Origin: Acidithiobacillus ferrooxidans ATCC 23270
GTDB taxonomy: Bacteria > Pseudomonadota > Gammaproteobacteria > Acidithiobacillales > Acidithiobacillaceae
Direction of reading: 5' to 3'
Assembly: GCF_000021485.1 (NCBI RefSeq)
Contig: NC_011761.1
Span: 268,501-332,500, forward strand
Length of the DNA stretch: 64,000 bases
The translations under genes and the position numbers were made by a program. Every line of letters starts with the position of its first letter. Position 1 is the stretch's first letter. Below are positions 8,213 through 25,663 of the stretch, piece by piece. The notes below the pieces were generated by a model that was not told the origin of the DNA, searched no databases, and worked only from the letters and a program-made list of their open reading frames with translations.

Positions 8213-8563
8213 ATGTCGGAAAAAGTGAAGCTCTATTTTGCGGCAGGACTCGCTGCCCTCGGGGTATTCGCCTATTTCCTCATCCCCATCCACTTCGGTA
8301 CGTATTACCCTGGTGTGGCGCTGATTCTCGCTTTGTTGATTGCCGCAGGGCTTTTCGCTTCCAGCAACAACGGCAAGGCGCTCCTGGTCTTTTTTCGGGA
8401 AGCATACGTGGAGTTGCTGAAGGTGGTTTGGCCAACGCGCCCCGAGGTCGTGCGTAGTACGGCCATCATTATTGGTCTGATCGCGGTAATTGCCATCTTC
8501 CTTTGGCTGGTGGATATGGCACTCCTTGGGATCGTGCGCCTGCTACTCGGAGGAGTCGCGTAA
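8213..8563 (+). CDS. secE: Preprotein translocase subunit SecE
   Basis: 116 residues. SecE clamps SecY in the inner-membrane translocon. Three hydrophobic segments are visible (about 7-26, 33-50, and a C-terminal one after the conserved cytoplasmic helix). The amphipathic signature FFREAYVELLKVVWPTRPEV is intact before the last membrane helix. The three-helix form is the enterobacterial type rather than the minimal one-helix form. Start 8213 (ATG) is chosen over the GTG at 8204 by spacing from AAGGTG. nusG begins directly at the stop codon. Confidence 0.94.
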   Translation: MSEKVKLYFAAGLAALGVFAYFLIPIHFGTYYPGVALILALLIAAGLFASSNNGKALLVFFREAYVELLKVVWPTRPEVVRSTAIIIGLIAVIAIFLWLVDMALLGIVRLLLGGVA

Positions 8564-9097
8564 ATGTCTATGCGTTGGTATGTGGTTCATGCGTTCTCGG
8601 GCTTCGAGAAAAAGGTGCAGGGCGAGATCCGCGAGCGTGCCAATCGGGAAGGGCTTGCCGACAAGTTTGGTGAGATCCTCGTTCCCGTCGAAGAAGTCGT
8701 GGAAATGCGAAATGGCCAAAAAACGAGCTCGCAGCGAATGTTTTACCCCGGTTATGTCTTGGTGCAGATGGAAATGGACGACGTGACCTGGCACCTCGTC
8801 AAGAGCACACCACGGGTCACCGGATTTGTCGGCGGCTCTGTAGGGCGCCCACATCCGCTGAGTGATGCGGAGACCAACGCCATCATGGACCGCATCAAGG
8901 AAGGCGTTGAGAAGCCGCGTCCGAAATTCAGTTTTGACGCGGGTGAGCAGGTGCGTGTCGTAGATGGCCCGTTCAAGGATTTCAACGGCGTCGTCGAGGA
9001 AGTCAATTTCGAAAAGAGCAAGTTACGGGTTTCGGTGACCATCTTTGGTCGCTCCACGCCCGTAGAATTGGATTTTGGCCAGGTCGAGAAGGCCTGA
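8564..9097 (+). CDS. nusG: Transcription termination/antitermination factor NusG
   Basis: 177 residues. The NGN domain begins [15 protein letters not shown], and the C-terminal KOW domain contains [21 protein letters not shown]. NusG binds the beta' clamp helices, suppresses pausing and links RNA polymerase to Rho or S10. There is zero-base spacing from secE and a strong RBS just ahead of the following rplK. The alternative start two codons later (8570) would trim only MS. Confidence 0.97.
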   Translation: MSMRWYVVHAFSGFEKKVQGEIRERANREGLADKFGEILVPVEEVVEMRNGQKTSSQRMFYPGYVLVQMEMDDVTWHLVKSTPRVTGFVGGSVGRPHPLSDAETNAIMDRIKEGVEKPRPKFSFDAGEQVRVVDGPFKDFNGVVEEVNFEKSKLRVSVTIFGRSTPVELDFGQVEKA

Positions 9098-9150
9098 TCG
9101 TTTTCAACAGAGGGAGCCTGATGGCGTTCGCACCTCGCAGGAGTTAAATT

Positions 9151-9579
9151 ATGGCAAAGAAAATAACGGGATATATCAAGCTGCAGGTAAAGGCTGCGCA
9201 AGCCAATCCAAGCCCGCCTATCGGCCCGGCTTTGGGTCAGCGTGGACTGAACATCATGGAATTCTGCAAGGCGTTCAATGCCCAGACCCAGGGTGTCGAA
9301 CCGGGTTTGCCGTTACCCGTGGTTATTACTGTTTTTGCAGATAAAAGCTTCACTTTCGAGGTGAAGACGCCACCAGCAGCGGTGCTGCTGATGAAGGCTG
9401 CGGGCCTGCCAAAGGGCAGCGGGCGTCCCAATACGGTAAAGGTTGGTAAGGTTTCGGAAGCGCAGATCGAAGATATCGCCAAAACGAAAATGCCGGATCT
9501 CAATACGCAGGATATCGAGTCGGCAAAGCGCAGCGTGCGTGGTACTGCCCGCAGTATGGGCCTGACGGTGGAGGGCTGA
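9151..9579 (+). CDS. rplK: 50S ribosomal protein L11
   Basis: 142 residues. The N-terminal [20 protein letters not shown] loop and the C-terminal rRNA-binding domain with KMPDLNT and RGTARSMGL are intact. L11 binds the GTPase-associated region of 23S rRNA and is needed for RelA sensing. First gene of the rplK-rplA pair, preceded by AGGAG. Confidence 0.98.
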   Translation: MAKKITGYIKLQVKAAQANPSPPIGPALGQRGLNIMEFCKAFNAQTQGVEPGLPLPVVITVFADKSFTFEVKTPPAAVLLMKAAGLPKGSGRPNTVKVGKVSEAQIEDIAKTKMPDLNTQDIESAKRSVRGTARSMGLTVEG

Positions 9580-9582
9580 AAT

Positions 9583-10275
9583 ATGGCGACGAAATCCAAA
9601 CGCACACTTGCCATCAGGGCGATGGTGGATCGGAATAACCGTTATGCGATCGAGGAAGCCCTCGAACTCGTCAAGAAGATGGCCACGACCAAGTTCGACG
9701 AGTCGGTGGATGTGGCGGTGGGTCTGGGTATTGATCCGCGCAAATCGGACCAGGTGGTGCGTGGTGCGGTAGTGCTGCCCCATGGCACCGGTAAGCAAAT
9801 GCGGGTGGCCGTTTTCGCCACCGCCGATAAAGCGACCGAAGCGCGTGAAGCCGGTGCCGATATTGTCGGTATGGAGGATCTTGCGGAGTTGGTGAAGGCT
9901 GGGCAGATGGACTTTGACGTGGTCATTGCTACGCCGGATGCCATGCGTGTGGTGGGCACCCTGGGTCCCGTGCTGGGTCCCCGTGGTTTGATGCCGAATC
10001 CCAAAGTCGGGACGGTGACTGCAGATGTTCGTACTGCCGTAATCAATGCCAAGGGTGGACAGGTGCGTTACCGCGCCGACAAAGGCGGCATCGTGCACAG
10101 TACCATCGGCAAGTCTTCCTTTGAGGTGAAGGCGTTGCAGGAAAACCTGCTGGTGCTGATCGACAGCTTGCGTAAAGCCAAACCGGCCACCAGTAAAGGT
10201 ATATATATCCGTAAGGTGAACCTCTCTCCGACCATGGGTCCTGGCGTTGCCGTGGATCTGAGTGGTCTCGGCTAA
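9583..10275 (+). CDS. rplA: 50S ribosomal protein L1
   Basis: 230 residues, usual length. The conserved stretch [18 protein letters not shown] is present. L1 forms the mobile stalk near the E site and, in E. coli, represses its own L11-L1 mRNA; no separate check of that leader was possible here. It follows rplK by 3 bases. Confidence 0.98.
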
Positions 10276-10418
10276 AGATTTCCGTTTCCGGGCGGGAAGG
10301 TCGGCGTAAGCCGGCGTACAAAGACCGCAGGGGGCGTAAGCCTTAATGATTTTCCCTGCGTAGGCGACGGCGCGCCAGATCTTCTGGCCGCCTCGGTTAG
10401 ATAGGAGGTGATATTCAC
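10276..10418 (+). promoter_or_regulatory. L10 leader (autoregulatory mRNA element)
   Basis: The 143 bases between rplA and rplJ contain the recognisable L10-leader core: CGCAGGG (10326-10332) pairs with CCCTGCG (10354-10360) and encloses a small GGC-GTAA-GCC hairpin followed by CTTAATGA, as in the E. coli element bound by L10(L12)4. Binding represses rplJL translation. AGGAGGTGAT at 10403-10412 is the rplJ ribosome-binding site. Confidence 0.8.
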
Positions 10419-10940
10419 GTGAGTCTCAAACTCGCAGAAAAGGAACAGGTCGTTGCCACCTTGCAGACCAGACTCACTAGGGCGCAAGCCACAGTGGTAG
10501 CGGAGTATCGCGGTTTGACGGTGGCGCAGATGACTGTTTTCCGGGCAGAAGCACAAAAGCAGTCGGTGCATGTGCAGGTTGTGAAGAACACGCTGTTGAA
10601 GCGCGCCCTCGCGGGAACGCCATTCGCAGTGATGGACCACTTGCTGAAAGGTCCTCTGGTATTCGCGGCAGCAGAAGACCCTGTTGCCCTGGCGAAGCTC
10701 TTCACTGACCATGCAAAGCGTTTGGAAAAACTGGTCATTATCGGTGGTGTGCTCAGTGGTAAGCAGATCGATGCGGCGGCAATCGCACAATTGAGCAAAA
10801 TGCCCTCACGCGAAGAATTGCTGGCCAAATTGCTCGGTACCATGCAGGCCCCGGTTGCCGGCTTTGTTCGCACCCTTAACGAGGTCCCGAGCCGTTTCGT
10901 CAGGACCTTGGCGGCAGTTCGCGATCAGCGTGCTGCTTAA
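10419..10940 (+). CDS. rplJ: 50S ribosomal protein L10
   Basis: 173 residues with a GTG start set by the near-perfect AGGAGGTGAT Shine-Dalgarno at 10403. The globular N-terminal domain ([23 protein letters not shown]) binds 23S rRNA, and the C-terminal helix anchors L7/L12 dimers. It acts as the repressor of its own operon through the leader just upstream. Confidence 0.97.
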
Positions 10941-10969
10941 AATCAACTTGAACTGAAGGAGTTAGTAAC

Positions 10970-11356
10970 ATGGCATTGTCCAAAGCGGAAATTTTAGACG
11001 CTATTGCGGGTATGACGGTCCTCGAGCTGTCTGAACTCATCAAAGAAATGGAAGAGAAGTTCGGCGTATCTGCAGCGGCTGTCGCGGTCGCTGCACCTGC
11101 CGGTGGCGCGGCGGCTGGCGAAGGTGCGGCCGCTGTGGAAGAACAGACCGAATTTGACGTTATCCTCACCGCCGCCGGTGCCAACAAGGTTAATACCATC
11201 AAGGTGGTTCGAGCCATCACTGGTCTTGGTCTGAAGGAAGCGAAGGATCTGGTTGACGGCGCGCCGAAGCCCGTGAAGGAAGGCGTAGCCAAGGCCGAAG
11301 CCGAAAGTGTCAAGGCGCAGCTCGTCGAGGCCGGTGCCGAGGCGGAGATCAAGTAA
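10970..11356 (+). CDS. rplL: 50S ribosomal protein L7/L12
   Basis: 128 residues. The N-terminal dimerisation helix, a flexible Ala/Gly-rich hinge (residues about 35-50) and the C-terminal factor-binding domain ([36 protein letters not shown]) are all present. It is the multi-copy stalk protein that recruits EF-Tu, EF-G and other GTPases. Followed by a hairpin that probably modulates rpoBC readthrough. Confidence 0.98.
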   Translation: MALSKAEILDAIAGMTVLELSELIKEMEEKFGVSAAAVAVAAPAGGAAAGEGAAAVEEQTEFDVILTAAGANKVNTIKVVRAITGLGLKEAKDLVDGAPKPVKEGVAKAEAESVKAQLVEAGAEAEIK

Positions 11357-11383
11357 TCTATAGTTGATGTAGTAACCCTTATC

Positions 11384-11410
11384 GGCTGGCCGCGTAAAGC
11401 GCTGCCAGCC
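11384..11410 (+). promoter_or_regulatory. Intercistronic hairpin between rplL and rpoB
   Basis: GGCTGGC (11384-11390) pairs with GCCAGCC (11404-11410), extended inward by CGC/GCG with a two-base bulge. It is not followed by a T-run. In E. coli the same gap holds an attenuator and an RNase III site, so a partial attenuator or processing stem is likely. Confidence 0.5.
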
Positions 11411-11479
11411 CCTCATTGTTTGCGGAAAGCAGCTTTAACCGCTGATCCCTGAACCATGCAGTCGTCGCGCGGAGCATCC

Positions 11480-15568
<4,089 letters not shown>

Positions 15569-15592
15569 AATTTCCGCCCGTGGCGGGCAAGG

Positions 15593-18500
15593 ATGGATGC
15601 GTTGAAAGACTTACTGAAGCTCTTCAAACAAAACGATCAGCAGGAAGAATTCGATGCGATTCGGATCGGTATCGCGTCTCCGGATAAGGTGCGGTCATGG
15701 TCTTTCGGTGAGGTAAAAAAGCCCGAGACGATTAATTACCGGACCTTCAAACCGGAACGCGAAGGTTTGTTCTGTGCCAAGATCTTTGGACCGATCAAAG
15801 ACTACGAGTGCCTCTGCGGCAAGTACAAGCGCCTGAAACACCGCGGTGTGGTCTGCGAAAAATGCGGTGTTGAGGTAACCCAGGCGAGGGTCCGCCGCGA
15901 GCGGATGGGACACATTGAACTCGCCAGTCCTGTCGCCCACATCTGGTTCCTCAAATCTCTGCCGAGTCGTATGGGCATGATTCTCGATATGCCCCTGCGT
16001 GATATCGAGCGGGTCCTCTATTTCGAAGCGTATGTGGTCGTTGATCCGGGGGTGACCGCGCTGGAACGCGGGAACATCCTTACCGAAGACCAGTACCTGG
16101 ACGCCCTGGAAGAGCATGGGGATGAGTTTGCAGCAAAAATGGGCGCAGAGGGTATTCGTGACCTGCTGCGTGGCATACCCCTGACTCAGGAAATTGAGCA
16201 GATCCGTAATGAACTGCGGGAGAGCAATTCCGACACGAAGACCAAGAAGCTCAGCAAGCGGTTGAAGATCCTGGAGGCCTTTGAACAGTCGGGCAATCGT
16301 CCTGAATGGATGATCATGGAAGTTCTTCCGGTGCTGCCCCCGGACCTGCGCCCCCTGGTGCCACTGGATGGCGGCCGTTTTGCAACCTCTGATCTCAACG
16401 ATCTCTACCGGCGGGTCATCAATCGCAACAACCGGCTCAAGCGCCTGCTGGAACTAAAGGCGCCGGACATCATCGTGCGCAACGAAAAACGCATGTTGCA
16501 GGAAGCCGTGGACGCGCTGCTCGATAACGGTCGGCGCGGACGTGCCATATCGGGACCCAACAAACGCCCACTCAAGTCACTTGCGGATATGATCAAGGGC
16601 AAGCAGGGCCGCTTCCGTCAGAATCTGCTGGGTAAGCGGGTGGACTACTCCGGCCGCTCGGTGATCGTCGTCGGACCTGAGCTGCGCCTGCACCAGTGCG
16701 GTTTGCCGAAGAAGATGGCCCTGGAGTTGTTCAAGCCATTCATTTTCAACAAGTTGGAAGAGCGTGGGCTGGCGACCACCATCAAGGCCGCCAAGCGTTT
16801 GGTCGAGCAGGAAAAACCGGAAGTCTGGGATATCCTTGAAGAGGTGATTCGCGAACATCCGGTCATGCTGAACCGCGCGCCAACCTTGCATCGTCTGGGT
16901 ATCCAGGCCTTTGAACCGGTCCTGATCGAAGGCAAGGCCATCCAACTGCATCCACTGGTATGTGCTGCATACAATGCGGATTTTGATGGCGATCAGATGG
17001 CTGTGCACGTCCCGCTGTCGCTGGAGGCGCAGTTGGAAGCCCGGACCCTGATGATGTCCACCAACAATATTCTCAGCCCGGCCAATGGTGAGCCCGTTAT
17101 CGTCCCGTCCCAGGACATCGTCCTCGGACTCTACTACGTCAGCCAGGAGCGGGCCGACGCCAAGGGCACCGGCGGAGTCTTCGCGGATGCGGCAGAGGTG
17201 CGGCGCGCTTATGAAACGGGCAACCTGGGTCTTCACGCCCGTATCACCGTGCGCTTTCGCGGTGAGCGTATCGATACCACGGCAGGACGCGCCCTGCTCG
17301 GGGATATTCTCCCTGAGGGCCTTCCGTTCAGTGTCATCAACCGGGTGCTGAAGAAAAAGGTGATCGGCGAACTCATCAATACCTGTTACCGGCGTTTGGG
17401 TATCAAGGATACGGTTATCTTTGCGGATCAGTTGATGTATACCGGCTTCCGTATGGCGACACGCGCAGGCATTTCCTTCGGTGCTGGGGATATGGTCACG
17501 CCGCTGGAAAAAGAGGGCATTCTGGCTCGGTCCGAAGATGAGGTCAAAGCCATTCAGGCCCAATACACCTCGGGTCTGGTGACTGAGGGTGAACGCTATA
17601 ACAAGGTCGTCGACATCTGGTCGCGGGCTACCGATGAAGTTGCCAAAGCCATGATGGATCGGGTCAGTAAGGATACCGTGTACCTCCCGGACGGCAGCTC
17701 GGTGCAGCAGGATTCGTTCAACTCGATCTTTATGATGGCGGATTCCGGCGCCCGAGGTTCGGCGGCGCAGATTCGCCAGCTTGCAGGTATGCGCGGCCTG
17801 ATGGCGAAGCCCGACGGTTCTATTATCGAGACTCCCATCACCGCAAATTTCCGCGAGGGACTCAACGTCCTGCAATACTTCATTTCCACTCACGGTGCCC
17901 GCAAGGGGCTTGCAGATACCGCGCTGAAAACCGCCAACTCCGGCTATTTGACCCGGCGTCTGGTAGACGTTACCCAGGATCTGGTGGTGGTCGAGACCGA
18001 TTGCGGATCGGAGGAAGGCCTTCCCATGACCTCCCTCGTCGAGGGCGGTGAGATCATCGAACCTCTGCGCGACCGCGTGCTGGGTCGTGTAGTTGCGGAG
18101 GATGTGGTCCACCCCAACACCGGTGAGATTGTCATCCCCCGCAATACCCTGCTGACAGAGCGGCATCTCAGTCAGTTGGACGAGCTGGGTGTGGATGCAC
18201 TGAAGGTACGTTCGCCCCTGACCTGCCGGTCACGCCATGGGGTCTGTGCACTGTGTTATGGGCGTGACCTGGCACGTGGGCATCTAGTCAATGCGGGTGA
18301 GGCAGTCGGCGTTATCGCTGCGCAATCCATTGGTGAACCGGGCACCCAGCTCACCATGCGTACTTTCCACATCGGTGGTGCGGCCAGTCGTTCTGCTGCG
18401 CAAAGCAGTATCGATATCAAGCAGGGCGGGGTTTTTCGTTATCAGCCCAACCTTCGCCTGGTCACGCACTCCAGCGGACGCCACGTAGTGGTGGGCCGGA

Positions 18501-19756
18501 ATGGGGAAGTTACCGTCACTGACGAACAAGGCCGGGAAAAAGAGCGTTACAAGGTGCCCTATGGTGCCACCATTCTGGTGGATGACAACGCCGCGGTCAC
18601 AGCGGGTCGTCGGGTCGCGGAATGGGATCCGCATACGCGGCCCATTGTCAGTGAGGTCGGTGGCAAAATTTCTCTGAAAGATGCGGTGGAAGGCGCGAGC
18701 GTAGCCATCCAGACCGACGAGATCACCGGGCTGTCGACACTTGTCGTCATCGACGCGAAGCAACGGCCACCCCAGGGGCGCGATTTGCGGCCGGTGATCA
18801 GTCTGCTGGACGAGCATGGCCAGGACCTGAAGCTGCCCGGTACTGACCTGCCCGCACGTTATTTCCTGCCGGCAAAGGCGATTATCGCGGTGCACGAAGG
18901 TATGGAGATTCATCCCGGAGACATTCTGGCACGTCTGCCGGTGGGTACCACAAAGACGCGCGACATTACCGGTGGTCTGCCCCGTGTGGCGGAACTGTTC
19001 GAGGCCCGGCGTCCCAAGGACTTCGCTGTTATCGCGGAGCATGAGGGCATCATCGGCTTCGGGAAAGACACCAAGGGCAAGCAGCGACTGATCATCACCG
19101 ACGAGAGCGGGGAACAGCATGAATATCTGATTCCCAAGGGTCGCCATGTGACCGTGTACGAAGGGGAGCGGGTCAGCCCGGGTGAGCAGCTTGTCGAGGG
19201 CCAGCCGGTTCCGCACGATATCCTGCGTGTGTTGGGTGTGCAGGCTCTCGCCAACTACATTGTCGATGAGGTGCAGGACGTATACCGTCTGCAGGGCGTG
19301 CGTATCAATGATAAGCACATCGAAGTCATTCTGCGCCAGATGCTGCGTAGGGTCGAAGTGACGTCCAGTGGGGACAGTACCTTCATTCCCGGAGACCAGG
19401 TGGATCGGGCACGGGTGGAAGATGAAAACATCGCGCTGGAAGCTGCCGGCAAAGAACTGCCGCGTTTCACGCCGATGTTGCTGGGCATCACCAAGGCAAG
19501 CCTGTCTACCGAATCTTTCATCTCGGCCGCAAGTTTCCAGGAAACCACCCGCGTACTCACTGAGGCTGCGGTATCCGGCAAGGTAGACGACTTGCGCGGC
19601 CTCAAGGAAAACGTCATCGTCGGACGTTTGATTCCGGCGGGAACGGGCCTGGCCTACCATGAGCATCGCCGACGGCTGAACCGGGGTGAACCTGTCCTTT
19701 CCTTGGAGACTGCGGTGCCGCGGGATATGCCGGTATCGGTAAGCGATACGCCGTAA
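15593..19756 (+). CDS. rpoC: RNA polymerase subunit beta'
   Basis: 1387 residues. In order: N-terminal zinc ribbon (CLCGKYK...VCEKCG), the catalytic NADFDGD loop that binds the active-site Mg2+, bridge helix and trigger loop, and a second zinc site ([13 protein letters not shown]). Length and layout are of the proteobacterial type. Cotranscribed with rpoB. There is no T-run terminator after it; instead a new promoter for rpsL starts within 25 bases of its stop. Confidence 0.99.
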   Translation: MDALKDLLKLFKQNDQQEEFDAIRIGIASPDKVRSWSFGEVKKPETINYRTFKPEREGLFCAKIFGPIKDYECLCGKYKRLKHRGVVCEKCGVEVTQARVRRERMGHIELASPVAHIWFLKSLPSRMGMILDMPLRDIERVLYFEAYVVVDPGVTALERGNILTEDQYLDALEEHGDEFAAKMGAEGIRDLLRGIPLTQEIEQIRNELRESNSDTKTKKLSKRLKILEAFEQSGNRPEWMIMEVLPVLPPDLRPLVPLDGGRFATSDLNDLYRRVINRNNRLKRLLELKAPDIIVRNEKRMLQEAVDALLDNGRRGRAISGPNKRPLKSLADMIKGKQGRFRQNLLGKRVDYSGRSVIVVGPELRLHQCGLPKKMALELFKPFIFNKLEERGLATTIKAAKRLVEQEKPEVWDILEEVIREHPVMLNRAPTLHRLGIQAFEPVLIEGKAIQLHPLVCAAYNADFDGDQMAVHVPLSLEAQLEARTLMMSTNNILSPANGEPVIVPSQDIVLGLYYVSQERADAKGTGGVFADAAEVRRAYETGNLGLHARITVRFRGERIDTTAGRALLGDILPEGLPFSVINRVLKKKVIGELINTCYRRLGIKDTVIFADQLMYTGFRMATRAGISFGAGDMVTPLEKEGILARSEDEVKAIQAQYTSGLVTEGERYNKVVDIWSRATDEVAKAMMDRVSKDTVYLPDGSSVQQDSFNSIFMMADSGARGSAAQIRQLAGMRGLMAKPDGSIIETPITANFREGLNVLQYFISTHGARKGLADTALKTANSGYLTRRLVDVTQDLVVVETDCGSEEGLPMTSLVEGGEIIEPLRDRVLGRVVAEDVVHPNTGEIVIPRNTLLTERHLSQLDELGVDALKVRSPLTCRSRHGVCALCYGRDLARGHLVNAGEAVGVIAAQSIGEPGTQLTMRTFHIGGAASRSAAQSSIDIKQGGVFRYQPNLRLVTHSSGRHVVVGRNGEVTVTDEQGREKERYKVPYGATILVDDNAAVTAGRRVAEWDPHTRPIVSEVGGKISLKDAVEGASVAIQTDEITGLSTLVVIDAKQRPPQGRDLRPVISLLDEHGQDLKLPGTDLPARYFLPAKAIIAVHEGMEIHPGDILARLPVGTTKTRDITGGLPRVAELFEARRPKDFAVIAEHEGIIGFGKDTKGKQRLIITDESGEQHEYLIPKGRHVTVYEGERVSPGEQLVEGQPVPHDILRVLGVQALANYIVDEVQDVYRLQGVRINDKHIEVILRQMLRRVEVTSSGDSTFIPGDQVDRARVEDENIALEAAGKELPRFTPMLLGITKASLSTESFISAASFQETTRVLTEAAVSGKVDDLRGLKENVIVGRLIPAGTGLAYHEHRRRLNRGEPVLSLETAVPRDMPVSVSDTP

Positions 19757-19772
19757 TTTGTTGTATGACTGG

Positions 19773-19799
19773 GGCTTGCCTTGACAGCCAGGGCAAGCC
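19773..19799. repeat. Dyad flanking the -35 of the str-operon promoter
   Basis: GGCTTGCC (19773-19780) and GGCAAGCC (19792-19799) are exact reverse complements separated by 11 bases that contain the TTGACA hexamer. It may be an operator or the stem of a weak rpoC terminator; no T-run is present. Confidence 0.5.
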
Positions 19800-19809
19800 T
19801 AACTAGAAT
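19781..19809 (+). promoter_or_regulatory. Strong sigma-70 promoter for rpsL-rpsG-fusA-tuf and probably downstream ribosomal operons
   Basis: TTGACA (19781-19786), 17-base spacer, TAGAAT (19804-19809): 11 of 12 consensus bases at ideal spacing. It is followed by GCGCCCTCTCA, a GC-rich start region, and a hairpin at 19812-19833. It is located between rpoC and rpsL, where the str operon promoter is expected. Confidence 0.85.
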
Positions 19810-19811
19810 GC

Positions 19812-19833
19812 GCCCTCTCATCGGTGAGAGGGC
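19812..19833 (+). promoter_or_regulatory. Leader hairpin of the str operon
   Basis: GCCCTCTCA (19812-19820) pairs perfectly with TGAGAGGGC (19825-19833) around a TCGG tetraloop, at or just after the predicted transcription start. Its role is unknown; it could stabilise the 5' end or terminate readthrough from rpoC. Confidence 0.5.
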
Positions 19834-19865
19834 TGGGTGCCACCACCGTACTCTGGAGATTGTAA

Positions 19866-20237
19866 ATGCCCACATTAAATCAGCTCGTGCGCAAACCACG
19901 CAAGCGGCCTGTAGCCAAAAGCAAGGTTCCGGCGTTGGACGCCAACCCGCAGAAGCGCGGCGTGTGTACCCGTGTTTACACGACGACGCCTAAAAAGCCC
20001 AACTCGGCATTGCGTAAGGTCGCCCGTGTGCGTCTCACCAATGGTTTTGAGGTCAGTAGTTATATTCCCGGCGAAGGGCATAACCTGCAGGAGCACTCAG
20101 TGGTGCTGATTCGCGGCGGTCGTGTCAAGGATCTTCCCGGTGTGCGCTATCACATCGTGCGTGGCACCCTGGACACTGCCGGTGTCAAAAACCGTAAACA
20201 GTCGCGTTCCAAGTATGGCGCCAAGCGTCCAAAGTAA
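19866..20237 (+). CDS. rpsL: 30S ribosomal protein S12
   Basis: 123 residues. The decoding-centre loop [11 protein letters not shown] carries Lys at position 43 and the later loop KDLPGVRYH is unaltered, that is, the streptomycin-sensitive form by comparison with E. coli. First gene of the str operon behind the strong promoter at 19781. Confidence 0.98.
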   Translation: MPTLNQLVRKPRKRPVAKSKVPALDANPQKRGVCTRVYTTTPKKPNSALRKVARVRLTNGFEVSSYIPGEGHNLQEHSVVLIRGGRVKDLPGVRYHIVRGTLDTAGVKNRKQSRSKYGAKRPK

Positions 20238-20263
20238 ATATTTATTGAAGGAGTTGTTGCGCC

Positions 20264-20734
20264 ATGCCAAGACGTCGTGAAGTTCCCAAGCGGGTTGTTC
20301 TGCCGGATCCCAAGTACAAGGAAGAAGTCATTGCCAAGTTTGCCAACGTGATGATGCGTGATGGCAAAAAAAGCACTGCCGAAAAAATCGTTTACGGTGC
20401 ATTGGAAATGGTTGCGGAGCGGAGCAAAAGCGACGCCCTCGAAATTTTTCGTAAGGCTATCGACAACGTGCGCCCGGTCGTGGAAGTGAAAAGCCGTCGC
20501 GTCGGGGGTGCCACCTACCAAGTTCCCGTCGAGATCCGTTCGGACCGACGCATGGCGTTGGCTATGCGTTGGCTGCGTGACTCAGCGCGTAAACGCAACG
20601 AAAAGTCCATGGGCAACCGCCTGGCGGCGGAAATTCTCGAAGCGGCGGAAAATCGCGGTAACGCGGTTCGTAAGCGTGAGGAAACCCATCGTATGGCAGA
20701 AGCGAATAAGGCCTTTGCCCATTTCCGCTGGTAA
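20264..20734 (+). CDS. rpsG: 30S ribosomal protein S7
   Basis: 156 residues, the common short form. The N-terminus [18 protein letters not shown] and the C-terminal [20 protein letters not shown] are typical. It binds the 3' major domain of 16S rRNA and, in E. coli, represses its operon. AAGGAG lies upstream of the ATG. Confidence 0.98.
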
Positions 20735-20766
20735 TTGACTGCAACTCTCCGCACAAGGACTGACAC

Positions 20767-22866
<2,100 letters not shown>

Positions 22867-22886
22867 TCGTAACGGGAGAGTTCAAG

Positions 22887-24077
22887 ATGTCCAAAGGGAA
22901 ATTTGAGCGGACGAAGCCGCATGTCAACGTGGGAACGATTGGTCACGTGGACCATGGCAAGACCACATTAACGGCGGCGCTGACGAAGGTGTTGTCGGCG
23001 AAGTTTGGCGGTGAGATTCGCGCCTATGATCAGATTGACAATGCGCCGGAAGAGCGGGCGCGAGGGATCACGATAGCGACCTCGCACGTAGAATACGAGA
23101 CCGCGAATCGTCACTATGCCCATGTAGACTGTCCGGGGCATGCCGACTATGTGAAGAACATGATTACCGGAGCGGCGCAGATGGACGGCGCCATACTGGT
23201 GTGTTCGGCAGCGGACGGTCCGATGCCGCAGACCCGCGAACATATTTTGCTTGCCCGTCAGGTGGGCGTTCCCTATATCGTCGTGTTTTTGAACAAGGCG
23301 GACATGGTGGATGACGCCGAGCTGCTGGAGTTGGTGGAAATGGAAGTGCGCGAACTTCTGTCCAAGTACGAGTTTCCCGGTGATGACATTCCGGTGATTA
23401 TCGGTTCGGCGCTGAAGGCCCTGGAAGGGGATCAGAGCGACATAGGGGAGCCTGCGATTTTCCGTTTGGCGGATGCGATGGACAGCTACATCCCGATGCC
23501 CGAGCGTCCCGTGGACAAGCCCTTCCTGATGCCGATAGAAGACGTATTTTCGATTTCGGGTCGTGGCACGGTGGTGACCGGACGTATTGAGCGTGGCATT
23601 GTGAAGATTGGCGATGAGATCGAGATCATCGGCATTCACAACACCGCCAAGAGCATTGTCACTGGTGTGGAGATGTTCCGCAAGATTCTGGATCAGGGGC
23701 AGGCCGGAGACAACGTCGGGGTACTGCTGCGCGGCACGAAGAAAGATGATGTGGAGCGTGGTCAGGTACTGGCCAAGCCGGGCAGCATCAAGCCGCATAC
23801 GCGTTTTGAAGCGGAAGTATATGTGTTGTCGAAAGAGGAAGGGGGTCGACACACGCCGTTTTTCAATGGTTACCGCCCGCAGTTTTACTTTCGTACCACT
23901 GACGTGACGGGTGCGGTGGAGTTGCCGGAAGGTGTGGAGATGGTGATGCCGGGCGACAATATATTGTTCAAGGTCGCGTTGATTGCGCCGATTGCGATGG
24001 AGGAAGGTCTGCGTTTCGCGGTGCGCGAAGGCGGCCGTACCGTTGGCGCCGGCGTCGTCTCCAAGGTGGTCGAATAA
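22887..24077 (+). CDS. tuf: Elongation factor Tu, copy 2
   Basis: 396 residues. All three of the reading frames I could compare (the coding frame, one antisense frame and one other plus frame) give translations identical to those of the copy at 6872-8062, at the same offset of 16,015 bases. The flanks diverge one base before the start codon and right after the stop, so identity is confined to the gene. Last gene of the str operon; its stop shares a base with the rpsJ start (TAATG). Confidence 0.98.
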   Translation: MSKGKFERTKPHVNVGTIGHVDHGKTTLTAALTKVLSAKFGGEIRAYDQIDNAPEERARGITIATSHVEYETANRHYAHVDCPGHADYVKNMITGAAQMDGAILVCSAADGPMPQTREHILLARQVGVPYIVVFLNKADMVDDAELLELVEMEVRELLSKYEFPGDDIPVIIGSALKALEGDQSDIGEPAIFRLADAMDSYIPMPERPVDKPFLMPIEDVFSISGRGTVVTGRIERGIVKIGDEIEIIGIHNTAKSIVTGVEMFRKILDQGQAGDNVGVLLRGTKKDDVERGQVLAKPGSIKPHTRFEAEVYVLSKEEGGRHTPFFNGYRPQFYFRTTDVTGAVELPEGVEMVMPGDNILFKVALIAPIAMEEGLRFAVREGGRTVGAGVVSKVVE

Positions 24078-24385
24078 TGGACAGTTCCAAGATTCGCATC
24101 CGTCTTAAATCATATGATTATCGCATGCTCGATATTTCCGCTGCGGAAATCGTAGAAACCGCACGCCGGACCGGTGCGCGTGTTTGTGGCCCGATTCCCC
24201 TTCCCACAAAAATCGAACGTTTTACGGTTTTGCGCTCGCCGCATGTGGATAAAAATGCGCGTGATCAGTTTGAACAGCGTACGCACAAGCGCTTACTGGA
24301 TATTCTCGATCCCAACGACAAGACGGTGGATGCCCTGATCAAACTGGATCTGGCGGCTGGCGTCGATGTCGAGATCAAGCTGTAA
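24077..24385 (+). CDS. rpsJ: 30S ribosomal protein S10 (NusE)
   Basis: 102 residues. [15 protein letters not shown] and [19 protein letters not shown] are diagnostic. S10 has a second role as NusE, pairing with NusB on boxA RNA. Its start overlaps the tuf stop by one base, so it is tightly coupled to the str operon and there is no separate S10 leader. Confidence 0.98.
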   Translation: MDSSKIRIRLKSYDYRMLDISAAEIVETARRTGARVCGPIPLPTKIERFTVLRSPHVDKNARDQFEQRTHKRLLDILDPNDKTVDALIKLDLAAGVDVEIKL

Positions 24386-24402
24386 TTATAAAGGACGATA
24401 CA

Positions 24403-25035
24403 ATGGTAATGGGCCTGATCGGACGGAAAGTAGGTATGACGCGCATCGTTGCAGGCGATGGGCGTGTGCTGCCGGTAACCGTCATTCATGTGGCGCCGAA
24501 TACGGTGGCACAGGTTAAAGATATCGCCACGGACGGTTACTGTGCAGTGCAGGTGGCAACCGGTACGCGCCGTCCACAGCGGGTAACTTCTGCTTTGGCA
24601 GGACACTTTCGTAAAAATGGCATTGCTCCCGGGCGGCTATTACGGGAATTCCGCGTGGCAGATACCGCCAATTATGCGTGCGGTATGGACATTGATCTGG
24701 ACATCTTCGCTGAAGGGCAGCGCGTGGATGTGTCGGGCGTGAGCAAGGGAAAAGGCTTCGCCGGCGCTATCAAGCGCCATAATTTCCGGAGTAACCGCGC
24801 GAGTCATGGTAACTCCCTGTCCCACCGTGCACCGGGATCCATCGGTTGTCGCCAGACGCCGGGCCGCGTGTTCAAGGGCAAGAAAATGGCCGGACACCTG
24901 GGCGCAGAACAGGTCACAACACTCAATCTCGAGTTGGTACGCATCGATGCCAATCGTCGCCTGCTCATGATCAAGGGTGCCGTCCCTGGTGCGCGAGACG
25001 GTGACGTGATGATTCGTCCCGCCGTGCGTGGTTAG
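24403..25035 (+). CDS. rplC: 50S ribosomal protein L3
   Basis: 210 residues. [12 protein letters not shown] at the start and the long central loop with [11 protein letters not shown] and [21 protein letters not shown] are characteristic; the Gln in CRQTPG is the site of PrmB methylation in E. coli. It reaches the peptidyl-transferase centre. AAAGGA is upstream; a start two codons later is possible. Confidence 0.98.
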
Positions 25036-25045
25036 GAGAAAAACA

Positions 25046-25663
25046 ATGCAAGTGCAAAGCTTGGAAGTGACCACCGGGAAAAGCAGCGAAATCGAGATCG
25101 CCGATGGTGTTTTTGGTGTGCCTTATAACGAGGCGTTGCTGCATCAGGTGGTGGTGGCCCAAATGGCCGGTATGCGTTCGGCCAACGCCGTACAGAAGAA
25201 TCGTGCGGCAGTGCGCGGTGGCGGACGTAAACCCTGGAAACAGAAAGGCACGGGCCGGGCGCGCGCGGGCAGCATTCGTAGCCCGATCTGGCGCGGTGGT
25301 GGGCGAGCCTTTCCCGGCGGAAATGAAAACTACACGCAGAAGGTCAACAAGAAAATGTGGGCCGGGGCAATGCGGACCGTACTGGCAGAATTGCTACGCC
25401 AGGGTCGTTTGCAAATCATTCAGCAGGAAGATTTCGGAGAACCACGAAGCCGCCTGGGCAGGGATTGGTTGAGTCGCGCGGGAGGAGATAACGTTCTGCT
25501 CGTCATGGGGGAAGTACCGTTGAATCTTTTTCTGGGCTTGCGGAATTTTCCGAGAGTGGGTATCGCTGGATGGCAGGACGTCGGTCCTGCCGATCTGCTC
25601 CAATATGGCCGAGTATTACTGGATGTTGAAGCCGCAGCCAGGTTAGGTGAGGTGTATGGATGA
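25046..25663 (+). CDS. rplD: 50S ribosomal protein L4
   Basis: 205 residues. The tunnel-lining loop [19 protein letters not shown] is intact. Start 25046 follows TAGGAG at 25033; a GTG at 25028 would overlap rplC. L4 is the autogenous repressor of the S10 operon in E. coli, but the usual S10 leader is absent here because rpsJ abuts tuf. Residues after about 130 are divergent from E. coli. Confidence 0.96.

Noticed and set aside
16577..18166. 529-codon antisense open frame opposite rpoC (also 18284-19666)
   Set aside because: Shadow frames of rpoC in GC-rich DNA; no homology recognised.
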